Source: CAWDMN01 sp963803155 (GTDB lineage: Bacteria; Acidobacteriota; Terriglobia; Versatilivoradales; Versatilivoraceae). Taken from it: DNA of 64,000 bases. Positions 1-8,913 of the stretch are shown here, piece after piece (positions within the stretch are counted from its first letter, which is position 1; the number at the start of each line of letters is the position of its first letter). Position numbers and translations under genes: made by a program. The stretch is from the NCBI GenBank assembly GCA_963803155.1, contig CAWDMN010000049.1:62001-126000 (forward strand), in the 5' to 3' direction. Under the pieces are notes generated by a model. It did not search any database. It was not told the origin of the DNA and saw only the letters and a program-made list of their open reading frames with translations.

Positions 1-1296
1 GATTTGATGGCTTCCCCAGTGTTGCATGGAGGGCAGAGAGAGCTTCGCCAGCCATTGGTCCCGATCTCCCCACCAGCGGGAGTCGATGGATGAATTTCCC
101 TCCCTTCCCAGCGGAGTGATGATGTAAAGCTGCTTACCTTGCGGAGTCTCTTGATTATTCGATCGATAGCCCCCATAGCCCAATTCCAGAATGGCGCGCG
201 AGTGGAAGCTGATCTGGTCCTTCAAGTTGAAAAAATAACGGCGGTTCTTCCGGTTTAAGGTGGTCTCCACCGGATCCAGCACGGATAGGCCATCATCGGG
301 GCTGGCTTCGTGATCAATTAAGATTTCCCCTGACAGGTTTTGATTGGGAGTGAGCGCCGCTTGTAGGCGCAAGATGTTCGCCACATTCCAGGTATAGGCA
401 GTGTTCTGTCCTTGAGGAAGCTCCGGATAAAAATTTGTCTTATAATTGAAGGAAAGCGAGTCAGAAAACCAGAGCCGGTCTTTCTTGAGGGGACCGGAGA
501 AATCCAGCCGGGGCCGCCAGGTATCCAGACTAAGCCCATTCCGAAAGGCCAGACCGGGGATGAAATTGGTGGCATGGTATTTAAAGGATGGGGAACCCGT
601 TTCGTTGTTGATTACCAGAGTTCCTCCGGATCCTTTGCCGTATTCCGCGGAATAACGGCCAGTGAAAAGATCGAAGGAGTTGATCGCTTCCGCGTTGAAG
701 TCCGCTTCCAATTGCCCGGAGGAGGGATCGGCAATATTAAATCCATCCATCAGCCAATTATTTTGGTCGGAAGAACTCCCATTGAAGTGCAAACGCCCCC
801 TGGAGTCCTTGAGAATGCCGGGCATGCTGGCAATCGTGTTTTGCCAGAAGTAGGCGCGAGAAACCGGAATGGAAAGGATTTCTTCATTGGTCAACGCATA
901 CGATACGGGGATATGATCGACAATCAGATTCTGATCGGCGTAAACCTCCAGAGAGGCCTGAGAGTTTTGCTGGGCCACCATCTCCACGCTGATAATGTTG
1001 ACTCCCATGATCAAATCGATGGGGCGGCGGTTTAGCGTAAAAAAACCCGAAGCCGCGATGGTGAGAAAATACTGGCCGGCCGCATCCAAATTCAGGTGGA
1101 AAGAACCATCGGGATTGGTCGTCAGCTCAAACAGAGTGGCTGAGTTGGGCGAGTCCAGCCGCACTTGAGCTCCCGCCAGCGGTTGTTTGAGATTATCGGC
1201 AATTTGTCCGTTGATGACGACCTGCGCCTTCAATACTCCAGCGGGCCAGAGCCAAAATCCGACAAATAAAACGACACCACTAATGCGACGGGTCAA
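1..1296 (-). CDS. TonB-dependent receptor with carboxypeptidase-like N-domain, 3' part missing
   Basis: An open minus frame runs off the left edge, giving 432 codons of the N-terminal part of an outer-membrane receptor. The start is taken as TTG at 1296 because AGGAGG lies five bases upstream and a hydrophobic signal peptide ending near VLKAQ follows. Residues about 25-105 form a CarboxypepD_reg-like beta-sandwich (NGQIADNLKQPLAGAQV, then NPDGSF). About 110-260 resembles a plug domain, with the WLMDGFNIADPSSG segment and EAINSFDLFTGRYSAEYGKG typical of Oar-like receptors. The start of the barrel follows. Such proteins import or bind oligomers across the outer membrane using TonB energy. The substrate is unknown, but downstream genes suggest glycans. 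The missing barrel lies outside the window. Confidence 0.82.
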   Translation of the reverse strand, partial: MTRRISGVVLFVGFWLWPAGVLKAQVVINGQIADNLKQPLAGAQVRLDSPNSATLFELTTNPDGSFHLNLDAAGQYFLTIAASGFFTLNRRPIDLIMGVNIISVEMVAQQNSQASLEVYADQNLIVDHIPVSYALTNEEILSIPVSRAYFWQNTIASMPGILKDSRGRLHFNGSSSDQNNWLMDGFNIADPSSGQLEADFNAEAINSFDLFTGRYSAEYGKGSGGTLVINNETGSPSFKYHATNFIPGLAFRNGLSLDTWRPRLDFSGPLKKDRLWFSDSLSFNYKTNFYPELPQGQNTAYTWNVANILRLQAALTPNQNLSGEILIDHEASPDDGLSVLDPVETTLNRKNRRYFFNLKDQISFHSRAILELGYGGYRSNNQETPQGKQLYIITPLGREGNSSIDSRWWGDRDQWLAKLSLPSMQHWGSHQI

Positions 1297-1540
1297 GTTG
1301 CCCTCCTGCTGGCTGGATGACTTTCCATCTCAGATTTTGAACCGGCCCTTCCCGCAGGTCAAATTGAAAAAGTGGATCGACGGAAGATAACCGGCAAAGC
1401 CCGGTGGTGGAAGGGGCGAGCGTGGCCCGCCGCGCAGTTGATCGAAGTGTCACTTTGTTGATTACATTGCAGCGATGCTTTGTCATACTATGCGGCGAGA
1501 ATTGATTGGTCTACGATCACACAAATTGAGAGGTGCGTCC

Positions 1541-1852
1541 ATGAGTATCACCATGCGGATTTTGCAGCGCTTTGACGCGCGCCATGAAAAAGAATTCATG
1601 GAATTGGAAAAAAAATTCGCTGAATTGGAAGCTGCCCGTCCCGATTATCCCAAGGGGCGGCGCCTTCAGCCGCTCGCCGCCGCGGAGCCCTGCAATACGC
1701 TGGTATGGGAATGTGAATTTCCAGATCTGGAGTCGGCCAATAAAGTGCTCGATTTTTTTGCGGGGGATGCGGCTCATGAGGCTTTGTTGGAAAGGCAAAT
1801 TCAATTTTTCGAAAAAGTGCGGATCGAGTTTTATCGGAATTTGGAGTTTTGA
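1541..1852 (+). CDS. Small conserved protein, possible dimeric alpha-beta barrel
   Basis: A 103-residue soluble protein. The ATG at 1541 is preferred over the upstream in-frame ATG at 1475 because GAGAGG sits seven bases before it. The protein starts MSITMRILQRFDARHEKEFMELEKK, has an acidic/basic helix at 12-35 and a WECEFPDLESANKVLDFF segment. That strand-helix pattern is reminiscent of NIPSNAP or antibiotic-biosynthesis-monooxygenase-like folds. I do not recognise a specific family. Its stop codon nearly touches the next gene's ATG, so it is probably translated with the amidohydrolase that follows and may serve the same pathway. Confidence 0.6.
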   Translation: MSITMRILQRFDARHEKEFMELEKKFAELEAARPDYPKGRRLQPLAAAEPCNTLVWECEFPDLESANKVLDFFAGDAAHEALLERQIQFFEKVRIEFYRNLEF

Positions 1853-1854
1853 AT

Positions 1855-2895
1855 ATGAAGGCTATTGACGCTCATACTCATGTTTTCCCCCAGTATGCCC
1901 GCCTGGCCGTGGAGGCCATGGATCGGTGTGAAATCGAGCGGGCCGTCACGCTGGAATGGCATGATGGATTCGGAGAGGGTCTGAAGAATCATCTGGAAAT
2001 ATTTGGCCGCTATCCCGGCCGGTTTGCGGTCTTCGGGAACGTCGACTTCCGGCGGATCAATGAACCGGATTTTGGCAATTGGGCAGCGGCGGGAATCCGG
2101 CGGGATGTGGCGGCCGGCATGGCAGGCTTGAAAATTTATAAAGCGCTCGGAATGGATTATCGTCAGCCGGATGGCACGTTTTGGAGGATTAACGACGAGC
2201 GGCTGGATCCCATCTGGACCGAAGCGGGAACGTGCGGCATCCCGGTGCTCATTCACACCGCGGACCCCGCTGAGTTCTGGCAACCCGTGAATGACCGCAA
2301 TCCCTGGAATGGCGTGCTTTATGGGGAATATGCCTGGTGGACTTATTATCGAAAAAACTTCCCCTGCCGGGATGAGTTGCTGGCGGAGCGCAACGAAGTG
2401 ATCGCGCGGCACCCGCGAACCCGCTTCATTGGCCCGCATTTTGGAAGCAACAGTGAAAATCTCGATCAGGCAGCGGAAGATTTGGATGCTTATCCCAACC
2501 TCTATTACGATCTCTCCGCACGGTTGCCGGAATTGGCCAGCTCAAAACGCCGGCGCGAAAGAGCCCGGCAATTTATCCTGGAGTTCCAGGATCGGATCCT
2601 CTTTGGAACCGATTCTATTTACGATGACACGAACATTCCCACCGGAATGCAAGCCCAGTGCCTCTATCAGCCGTTTGAAATTCCTTTGCGGGGGGCGGAC
2701 AGCTTGCGGCGATACGTGGAGACCACCGCCGATTTTATTCAATTCCACTATCAATTCTTGAAATCGGATGAGGTGTTCGATCATCCCCCCTTTAAGCGGA
2801 GCAAAGGCCATTACTCTATTCAGGGGCTGGGTCTGTCCCCGGACGTGTGCGCCAAGCTCCTCTACGAAAATGCGCGACAATTCATCCGCCGCTAG
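1855..2895 (+). CDS. Amidohydrolase-2 family TIM-barrel hydrolase/decarboxylase
   Basis: A 346-residue cytoplasmic protein with no signal peptide. The metal-binding signature IDAHTHVF is at residues 4-11 (His7, His9). Later come a GLKIYKALGMD lysine strand, PVLIHTADP, GPHFGSN and FGTDSIYDD, the usual order of the barrel metal ligands in amidohydrolase family 2 (PF04909). The family hydrolyses or decarboxylates carboxylated substrates and lactones; the substrate here cannot be read. ATG 1855 is chosen over the TTG at 1849. The upstream small gene ends at 1852, implying coupled translation. Confidence 0.8.
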   Translation: MKAIDAHTHVFPQYARLAVEAMDRCEIERAVTLEWHDGFGEGLKNHLEIFGRYPGRFAVFGNVDFRRINEPDFGNWAAAGIRRDVAAGMAGLKIYKALGMDYRQPDGTFWRINDERLDPIWTEAGTCGIPVLIHTADPAEFWQPVNDRNPWNGVLYGEYAWWTYYRKNFPCRDELLAERNEVIARHPRTRFIGPHFGSNSENLDQAAEDLDAYPNLYYDLSARLPELASSKRRRERARQFILEFQDRILFGTDSIYDDTNIPTGMQAQCLYQPFEIPLRGADSLRRYVETTADFIQFHYQFLKSDEVFDHPPFKRSKGHYSIQGLGLSPDVCAKLLYENARQFIRR

Positions 2896-2911
2896 ATCTG
2901 ACGGCCATTCC

Positions 2912-3040
2912 CAGCGCGAAGTGCTAACGAGCGATAAGACCAGCGCGAAGTGCTAACGAGCGATAAGACCAGCGCGAAGTGATAACGAGCGATCATCTTG
3001 TATGGCTGCGCGATCACTCGCTATCGCTTCGTGCTGTATG
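2912..3040. repeat. 29-bp direct repeats with inverted partner
   Basis: Two perfect back-to-back 29-bp units occupy 2912-2940 and 2941-2969 (core CGCGAAGTGCTAACGAGCG). A third, partial and slightly diverged unit is at 2970-2993. At 3012-3036 a related copy lies in inverted orientation (GATCACTCGCTATCGCTTCG), so the block can fold into a long hairpin between two convergent genes. A related pair is at about 32619-32735. There are no spacers, so it is not a CRISPR. Confidence 0.8.
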
Positions 3041-3074
3041 GCACGGCCCGGCGACATTGCCTGAATTGGCCACA

Positions 3075-5348
3075 TCAACGATAATCTTCCACTCGCGGTT
3101 TCTCCACTGCCGTGATGCCGAAGAGAAGCGGTTGAGCGGCGGATGGCCCGGGAGAACCCACCATCCGAATGGAGGTGATGGGGACATCGGGCCTGGGATT
3201 TTTCCACTCGCTGGCCCAAAGCACCGCCGGACGGCCGTCCGGCAACTTGCCCGCTGAAATTGCCCGGGTCAAATAATAAGGTTCATCAAAGCTGGTGTCC
3301 CATTTGGCCAGGTTCTCGTCATAACGAATTTCATGGAGGAGAGTCACCCCGTCCGCGAATCTAACTTCGTAAAATCCCAGCAATTCGCTCGACTCATGGG
3401 GGAAGTGGGTTTGATCTCCAGCGTGGACACTCTCGCGACCCTTGGCGGTGGCGGTTTGCAGGAAGAGCAGGGAAGCCCATCGGCCTTGAACCGGCAAATT
3501 TGCTTCCAGCGGATCCTCCCCCTTCTGACGGGCGACGAGAACACAATTGTTCCCGCTCATTTGTTCGGGATCCACAATTTCATAAGGGAGATCATTGTAA
3601 TATCCCTGGCCAGTCTTCAATCCGCTCAGATCCCAAGTATCACCGCGGGGTGAATGATTAAAGGCAGATCGGATATCCAGAACTTCAAACCGTATCGGAT
3701 TGGCCTTTAACGATGGCGGGGGAGCGGCAGCGAGGTCACGCCTGATTTTGGGCATCAGGAGTCCCACCTGTTCCAACGCAGCAGCTTTATCGGGATATTG
3801 AGAAGACCAAAGAAGATTGATCGCGTAAGTTGCTTCCGGAATATTCAGTTTGCCCAGCTCAAACTCGTCCAGCGCGCACCAGGAGGAGATTTCGCCTCCC
3901 ATCACTCCGCCCCGCTCGACCCGGCTCGGCCAATCCTTTTCAGAGGATCCATGAAAATTTCCGATGATGAATTTCCAGCCCAGCTTTTTGAAAGTAGCAT
4001 CCCCGCGTTCATCGGACCAGTTGGTGATGTGGATTCGATTGGTGGCCGCGGCGACGATATCGCGAGCGGATCGTGTGTCGGCATGCTCGTAACGGACCAC
4101 TCCTCCCTCGGTGGTTTTTCGACCGAACCGGTTGTGCCAGTCAACAAAATGGTCACCCCACATCCAAGTCTCAATCCCTTTCTCTTGCAAATGGTTTTGG
4201 ATTTTCAAGACATCCTGGCCAAAAAGCTCACCCGGATCTTTGCCTTGGCACCGTGGACAAAACGCCCCGGCGCGCCATTCATCGTGCCCGATGTGGATCC
4301 GCTTGGGGTGGACCAAGTCGATGATTTCATCCATCATCTCGAATAAAAGCTTGTAGGAGCCGGGATTGGAAGGACAATAGGAATCAGGCCAAGGCATGTC
4401 CGGGTCTTCCGCAAGCTCGCGATGCGCCGAAGCGATGTAATAGGAATGGGAAAGCGATTGGACTTCGGGAGTGATCTCCAATCCGTAATCGGCGGCCAGA
4501 TTAGCCAATGATCGAAGATCGTCTTTTTCAATATAGCTTCCCCCTCCGACTCCAAAATGGCAGGAGGCGGCAAAACGGTTGGCCGTTCCCAGCGGGATCC
4601 CTTCCCCGATTTTGAAAATGGTCTCCCCATGGGCATACCATTCGCTGACCGTGCGTTGCCAACCGGTGCTGATTTCCGGATGGCTGTCGAGCCGCACTCC
4701 ACCGCCGATTTCCATGATTATGCCATTGAATTTATAGCGCAGCAGAAAGTCACGGAAATAACGGCGGGCGAAGGGCAACATCTCTTTTCCCGGCACGTAG
4801 ACGTGGACCCACCGGACCGGGAGAAAGGGCCAATCCTTAATGGTGGCTTGCCAGACAGCCACACTCTGATGTCCCCAGAAATGGACCAATTGGATGAAGG
4901 ATGAAACGCCGTAGAGTGTTCCGCGATAATCGCAACCCGCAATCACGGCGCCTCTGGCCCCAATCTGCAGCCAATAACCTTCCGCTCCTGGATTGGTTTT
5001 GGAAATGGTTTGGCTCGATGCTTCACTGATCAGGGGGGTGGAAATCTCGCCGACGAAGATGGGAGTCTTCCCTTCCGGAGCTTTGCCCACCGACACCGGA
5101 ATCACCACCATATACTGATCGGCAATCAATTCCGCCAACAACCGGCCGGGAAACTGCAATTGCCGGTCCCCAGCCGGCACTACGATTGTCGCGTTGGTTA
5201 GTAGCAGACGCTCGTTTTCGAGCTTGATTTCCCGCGGAATCGGCCAAACGGGGAAAGGCGGTTTAGTGGCATCCGAAGCAGCAGCCCCGCCACTGACGGG
5301 CATAATCAGGAATACCAACAGAACAACGAATTTCAAATTAAATTTCAT
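3075..5348 (-). CDS. Exported GH20-like beta-N-acetylhexosaminidase
   Basis: A 757-residue protein. ATG 5348 is chosen because AGGGAGAA precedes it and a clean Sec signal peptide (MKFNLKFVVLLVFLIMPVSG) follows. Residues about 30-165 resemble the GH20b alpha/beta domain (PFPVWPIPREIKLENERLLL). From about 175 there is a TIM barrel with the catalytic pair in RIHIGHDEWR (Asp356-Glu357). The canonical motif is HxGGDE, so the second Gly is His here. A CPRC pair follows at about 364-367. Residues after about 560 form an extra C-terminal region I do not recognise. Family members release terminal GlcNAc or GalNAc by substrate-assisted catalysis. Likely periplasmic or surface located. The specificity is inferred. 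Confidence 0.8.
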   Translation of the reverse strand: MKFNLKFVVLLVFLIMPVSGGAAASDATKPPFPVWPIPREIKLENERLLLTNATIVVPAGDRQLQFPGRLLAELIADQYMVVIPVSVGKAPEGKTPIFVGEISTPLISEASSQTISKTNPGAEGYWLQIGARGAVIAGCDYRGTLYGVSSFIQLVHFWGHQSVAVWQATIKDWPFLPVRWVHVYVPGKEMLPFARRYFRDFLLRYKFNGIIMEIGGGVRLDSHPEISTGWQRTVSEWYAHGETIFKIGEGIPLGTANRFAASCHFGVGGGSYIEKDDLRSLANLAADYGLEITPEVQSLSHSYYIASAHRELAEDPDMPWPDSYCPSNPGSYKLLFEMMDEIIDLVHPKRIHIGHDEWRAGAFCPRCQGKDPGELFGQDVLKIQNHLQEKGIETWMWGDHFVDWHNRFGRKTTEGGVVRYEHADTRSARDIVAAATNRIHITNWSDERGDATFKKLGWKFIIGNFHGSSEKDWPSRVERGGVMGGEISSWCALDEFELGKLNIPEATYAINLLWSSQYPDKAAALEQVGLLMPKIRRDLAAAPPPSLKANPIRFEVLDIRSAFNHSPRGDTWDLSGLKTGQGYYNDLPYEIVDPEQMSGNNCVLVARQKGEDPLEANLPVQGRWASLLFLQTATAKGRESVHAGDQTHFPHESSELLGFYEVRFADGVTLLHEIRYDENLAKWDTSFDEPYYLTRAISAGKLPDGRPAVLWASEWKNPRPDVPITSIRMVGSPGPSAAQPLLFGITAVEKPRVEDYR

Positions 5349-5611
5349 GAATTTTCTCCCTGGGATAATGAACGACTCAGCAATGATTTTTAATACCAAG
5401 AGGGAAGAGACCTTTGTACCCGAGAGTTAAGCGGTGCAAACCAAAGCAGGGCGGAAGGCCAGATCATCATCAAGGTTCTTTGGGCGGAAAGGACTCAGAG
5501 CAACAACTCTGGAGAATTATATGCAACCCACCGCAAACCGGCATTTTGAAAACAGCAAATTCTTTCGCCCTTGCAAGACTCGCCCTCTATAGTCCTCCGG
5601 GGCTAATCAAT

Positions 5612-5790
5612 GTCCATTCATAAAGTGTGTGAAATCGTTTTTGTAGGATCGTTCAGCGCATGGTGACAGTAGTCACCCGCGCGTAACCCGTCAGGCGTTG
5701 GAGGCTGCGTCCCCGATGCGTTATGCTCTTCGAGCTAACCCGCCTTTTGGCGGGCTAACGCATCCTACAAAAAAAGGCGTTTATACAAAG
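5612..5790. repeat. MITE-like palindromic repeat, copy 1
   Basis: The element begins GTCCATTCATAAAGTG and ends TTTATACAAAG. Inner terminal inverted repeats are TTTTTGTAGGAT and CATCCTACAAAAA. The same arrangement recurs at 13280-13424. This copy carries an extra palindrome (GGTGACAGTAGTCACC, 5662-5677) at the position where the other copy has four bases. It lies in the 493-bp gap between two minus-strand genes. Nothing else is evident in that gap. Confidence 0.8.
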
Positions 5791-5841
5791 ATTCCAATTA
5801 TTTCGCTTGGGGCCCAAAATATAAAACGGTTTAGTTATGAA

Positions 5842-7245
5842 CTATTCGATCTTGATGTCCCCCAGGAGATACCAGCCGTCATCTTCTCTGCCCTGAATGG
5901 CCAGACGAATTGCGGGTTGCAGGGTGCGCGGATCCAGAATTCCCACGCGTAACCGATAAGGGCCGGGCTGCAGATCCTTGGAAACGTAAAGTGATTTTTC
6001 CCAGAGCGCATCTCCAGGCAGCCACTGGCGGAGATCGGTGTCCGTAATCAGTGTTTGCTCCCGTGCGGGGGACTTCAATTGCAAAGCTAAGACATATTTT
6101 CTATACACTGGCGCCACGCCCGCGTTCAGCCACCACATTTGGACCGGCATCATCTGACCTGCCTGGACCTTAGAAGGAGTTTGCAGCCGGCGCAGGAGAA
6201 ATCGGTAGCCCATCCGCTTTTGGAACTCGTCGAATTTTTCTTTCCATTCAGCGGGGATGGCGGAGGATTTGATGTTCACCGAGGTCACATGCCAGCGCAA
6301 GGCCTGCTCCAAAATATAATCCACATTCCATCCCTCTTTCTTCCAATGGCCTGGCACCCAGCAGGATTCCAGGGAAACCGGCCCATGCTTCCAGGCTTCC
6401 TGAATTCCTGCCCGGGCAATCTGCTGGGGATAGATGTCCAGCATTTCCGGCGGAAAATAAATGTCATTGGAAGAGGTTCGCATGTCTCCCCAGCAGTCGA
6501 GCCTCCATCCGGACCCGCGTCCGGTGGAGTAAGCAAGAGCGCGCTCTTGATCGAAATTCATAAGCAAAGGAGTGGAATGGAATGCATCGAAATAAATATC
6601 CGTCAGCGCCCGTTGATATTCAAATGTGGGCATGTAGGGGCTCCAGCCTTCACCCCAGTACCCAATGGAAGAGACATCCACGGTATCCAGCGAGGGATGG
6701 CCGTCATATCTTTTCCCCGCTTCGGCCACCAGCCCCCCCCAATATTTCAAGTAGAACGGATCGCCAAAATCCGGCTGCCAGATTTTTCCATCCGGGTCCG
6801 AGGTTTTGTTGGCTCGTTTTGCCCCGCTTTGGCGATACCATTCCGGCAGAGGGTGAGCTTCATCATAAGGCATAAGGCGAATCGCCAGAGTCTGCTGATG
6901 ACGGCGAGCTTCTTCCAGGGCGAGATCAATGATTTCCCAGCGAACCTTCCCCTGCTCCGGTTCCAACTTTTCCCAAAACCAGCGGCAATAGGCAATCGAG
7001 CTTAGGGGGAAGTTGGTGGATCGATCCTCCACTTTCCCGGTGGGGCCTTCTTCCGACCATCCCAATCCCGAATTGATGGTTTGTCCGTTGAAGCGCTGAA
7101 ATGTGGTGATCCCCATGCCCGGATTTACCAGGACATCTCTAATTTCTATGGGACGGATGACCTGGAGTTCTCCTTGGGCAAGAGCATCCGCGAGAGGCAG
7201 TAATCCGAAACATCCAAGAAATAAGCAGGCTTTTCCGATATTCAT
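5842..7245 (-). CDS. Exported DUF4832-type putative glycosidase
   Basis: A 467-residue protein. ATG 7245 is preceded by AAAGGGGA, and the signal peptide runs to about residue 24 (PLADALAQ). Residues about 35-330 look like a glycoside-hydrolase TIM barrel: VLVNPGMGITTFQRF, YCRWFWEKLEPEQGKVRWE, LAIRLMPYDE and SIGYWGEGWSPY. The C-terminal 120 residues form a beta-rich DUF4832-like region (MPVQMWWLNAGVAPVYRKY). Proteins of this type are found in polysaccharide-degradation loci and are usually described as beta-galactosidase-like. The exact activity is unknown. It stands alone, flanked by repeats upstream and a divergent esterase. Confidence 0.65.
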   Translation of the reverse strand: MNIGKACLFLGCFGLLPLADALAQGELQVIRPIEIRDVLVNPGMGITTFQRFNGQTINSGLGWSEEGPTGKVEDRSTNFPLSSIAYCRWFWEKLEPEQGKVRWEIIDLALEEARRHQQTLAIRLMPYDEAHPLPEWYRQSGAKRANKTSDPDGKIWQPDFGDPFYLKYWGGLVAEAGKRYDGHPSLDTVDVSSIGYWGEGWSPYMPTFEYQRALTDIYFDAFHSTPLLMNFDQERALAYSTGRGSGWRLDCWGDMRTSSNDIYFPPEMLDIYPQQIARAGIQEAWKHGPVSLESCWVPGHWKKEGWNVDYILEQALRWHVTSVNIKSSAIPAEWKEKFDEFQKRMGYRFLLRRLQTPSKVQAGQMMPVQMWWLNAGVAPVYRKYVLALQLKSPAREQTLITDTDLRQWLPGDALWEKSLYVSKDLQPGPYRLRVGILDPRTLQPAIRLAIQGREDDGWYLLGDIKIE

Positions 7246-7356
7246 CAGGAATTCCCCTTTATATTCATTTCTTTTTTCGGTTTAATGATATCATTTTGTG
7301 GTAATTAGCAAGCAAACAAAAAGAAACAAAAATTTAAATAGGAGGAGAAGAACGCC

Positions 7357-8661
7357 ATGGATCGCGAGCATGCTGGCAGAAGGTTCAGCCGGAGGAGCCT
7401 GTTGAAGTGGGCTGGTGCGGCTTCCTGTGCCGTCACCTTGGGGGCTCGGGAGAAGATGCCGGGATTTTTATCGAGCAACATGGCGGATGAAAACAATGCC
7501 GCTGTTTTGCGGGCCGCGGAGGCGGTTGTCCAGCCATCGCACTCGGACGTCGGCTCCCTGTATTCCTTCATCCAGAGCCAAGCCAGGAAAAAAGATTTCT
7601 CATTATCCTTTCTGAATCCTGCGTTCCAATCGTCAGCGGAATGGAAAAAACAGGCACGGGGGAAATTGTTGGACCTGTTGCATTACCATCCGCCGAAATG
7701 CCTTCCCAAGGCCGAAGTAGTGGAGAAGCGGGATGAAGGGGATTACATCCGGGAAAAAATCTATTTCAATACCACACCCGATATCCGGGTCCCTGCCTTT
7801 GTTTTGATTCCCAAAAACTTGAAGAATCCCGCCCCGGCTATCGTGGCGCTGCACGACCACGGCGGCTTTTATTTCTGGGGGAAGGAAAAACTGGTGGATT
7901 GGCCTGGGGAACATCAGGTGCTTGCCAATTTTAAAGCTCAATATTATTCCGGGAAAAGTATTGCCTCGGAAATGGCGCGGCTGGGTTATGTGGTCATCGT
8001 GATCGATATGTTTTATTGGGGTGAGCGCAGGCTGTTGCTGGATGAAGATGCCGCCGACTGGCGCGACCGCCCCGCTGGAATCACCGCGGAGCGAATCAGC
8101 GTTTACAATCAGCGTTCCGGACAAAATGAAGAGTTAGTGGCGCGCACGATTTATTCGGCCGGATTCACCTGGGCGGGAGTCATGTATTGGGATGACATCC
8201 GCACGGTGGATTATCTGATTACCCGTCCGGAGGTCGATCCCAAGCGGATTGGATGCGTGGGACTTTCGATGGGCGCCTTGCGCTCCGTCCACCTTGCGGC
8301 GCTGGACGATCGCATCAAAACCGCGGTCATCGTGGGATGGATGGCCTCCTTCCCGGCGCAATTGCGGCGGAAGATTGTCAATACGATCGGATTCACCAAA
8401 CTGGTGCCGGGACTTTACCAGTACATGGATTATCCGGATGTGGCTTCTTTGGCGGCCCCCGCGGCCATCCTGGTCATCAATGGGAAAAAGGATGGCTTAT
8501 TTGAGCTGGCCGGAGTGGAAGCCAGCTTTGATAAGCTGCATTCCGTCTATCAAAAGGCCGGTGCGCCCGAGAAATGCCGCACCCGTTTTTATGACACCCC
8601 GCACGAGTTTAATGTCGAAATGCAGGCTGAAGCCTGGGAGTGGCTGCGGCGATGGTTGTGA
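7357..8661 (+). CDS. TAT-exported alpha/beta-hydrolase (acetyl-esterase-like)
   Basis: A 434-residue protein with AGGAGGAG eight bases before ATG 7357. The N-terminus has a twin-arginine signal (FSRRSLLKWAGAASCAVTLG, residues 10-29). The catalytic domain has an oxyanion segment ALHDHGGFYFWGKE, a nucleophile elbow GLSMGALRS, a late acid strand ILVINGKKDGLFE, and a terminal His in YDTPHEF. This matches dienelactone-hydrolase or acetyl-xylan-esterase families that deacylate glycans. It is divergent from the DUF4832 gene. Together with the GH109-like gene downstream it suggests exported glycan processing. The substrate is not determinable. Confidence 0.78.
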   Translation: MDREHAGRRFSRRSLLKWAGAASCAVTLGAREKMPGFLSSNMADENNAAVLRAAEAVVQPSHSDVGSLYSFIQSQARKKDFSLSFLNPAFQSSAEWKKQARGKLLDLLHYHPPKCLPKAEVVEKRDEGDYIREKIYFNTTPDIRVPAFVLIPKNLKNPAPAIVALHDHGGFYFWGKEKLVDWPGEHQVLANFKAQYYSGKSIASEMARLGYVVIVIDMFYWGERRLLLDEDAADWRDRPAGITAERISVYNQRSGQNEELVARTIYSAGFTWAGVMYWDDIRTVDYLITRPEVDPKRIGCVGLSMGALRSVHLAALDDRIKTAVIVGWMASFPAQLRRKIVNTIGFTKLVPGLYQYMDYPDVASLAAPAAILVINGKKDGLFELAGVEASFDKLHSVYQKAGAPEKCRTRFYDTPHEFNVEMQAEAWEWLRRWL

Positions 8662-8913
8662 CCCTCAGAGTAATTCAAAATGTGAAAGGACATGGATGCG
8701 CCTGAGGGACTTAGCGCAGGGAGGACGATCCGCCCGTGTGTGCCGTTTCTGCCCAGACCGATTCAGCGGGAGCTCCATCCTCCCGGCCATTGATCAGTTC
8801 CGGCGGCGAGCTCGACTGGCTCACTCCGCCATGCTTTGAATTCCACGCCGAAGCCCGGCCGGAGTAGTTGCCAAGAATTAATTGAAGTATGGATTTTTTT
8901 TATGGAGGTTCTT

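Noticed and set aside
412..1035. 207-codon plus-strand frame at the left edge
   Set aside because: It is antisense to the receptor fragment, which has clear plug motifs; no start site or domain is seen.
2912..2993. Direct repeats resembling a CRISPR array
   Set aside because: Units are back to back with no spacers, there are only two to three units, and an inverted copy follows. No cas genes are present.
4334..4702. Minus-strand 122-codon frame inside the first GH20 gene
   Set aside because: It is a shadow of the GH20 coding sequence in a different frame.
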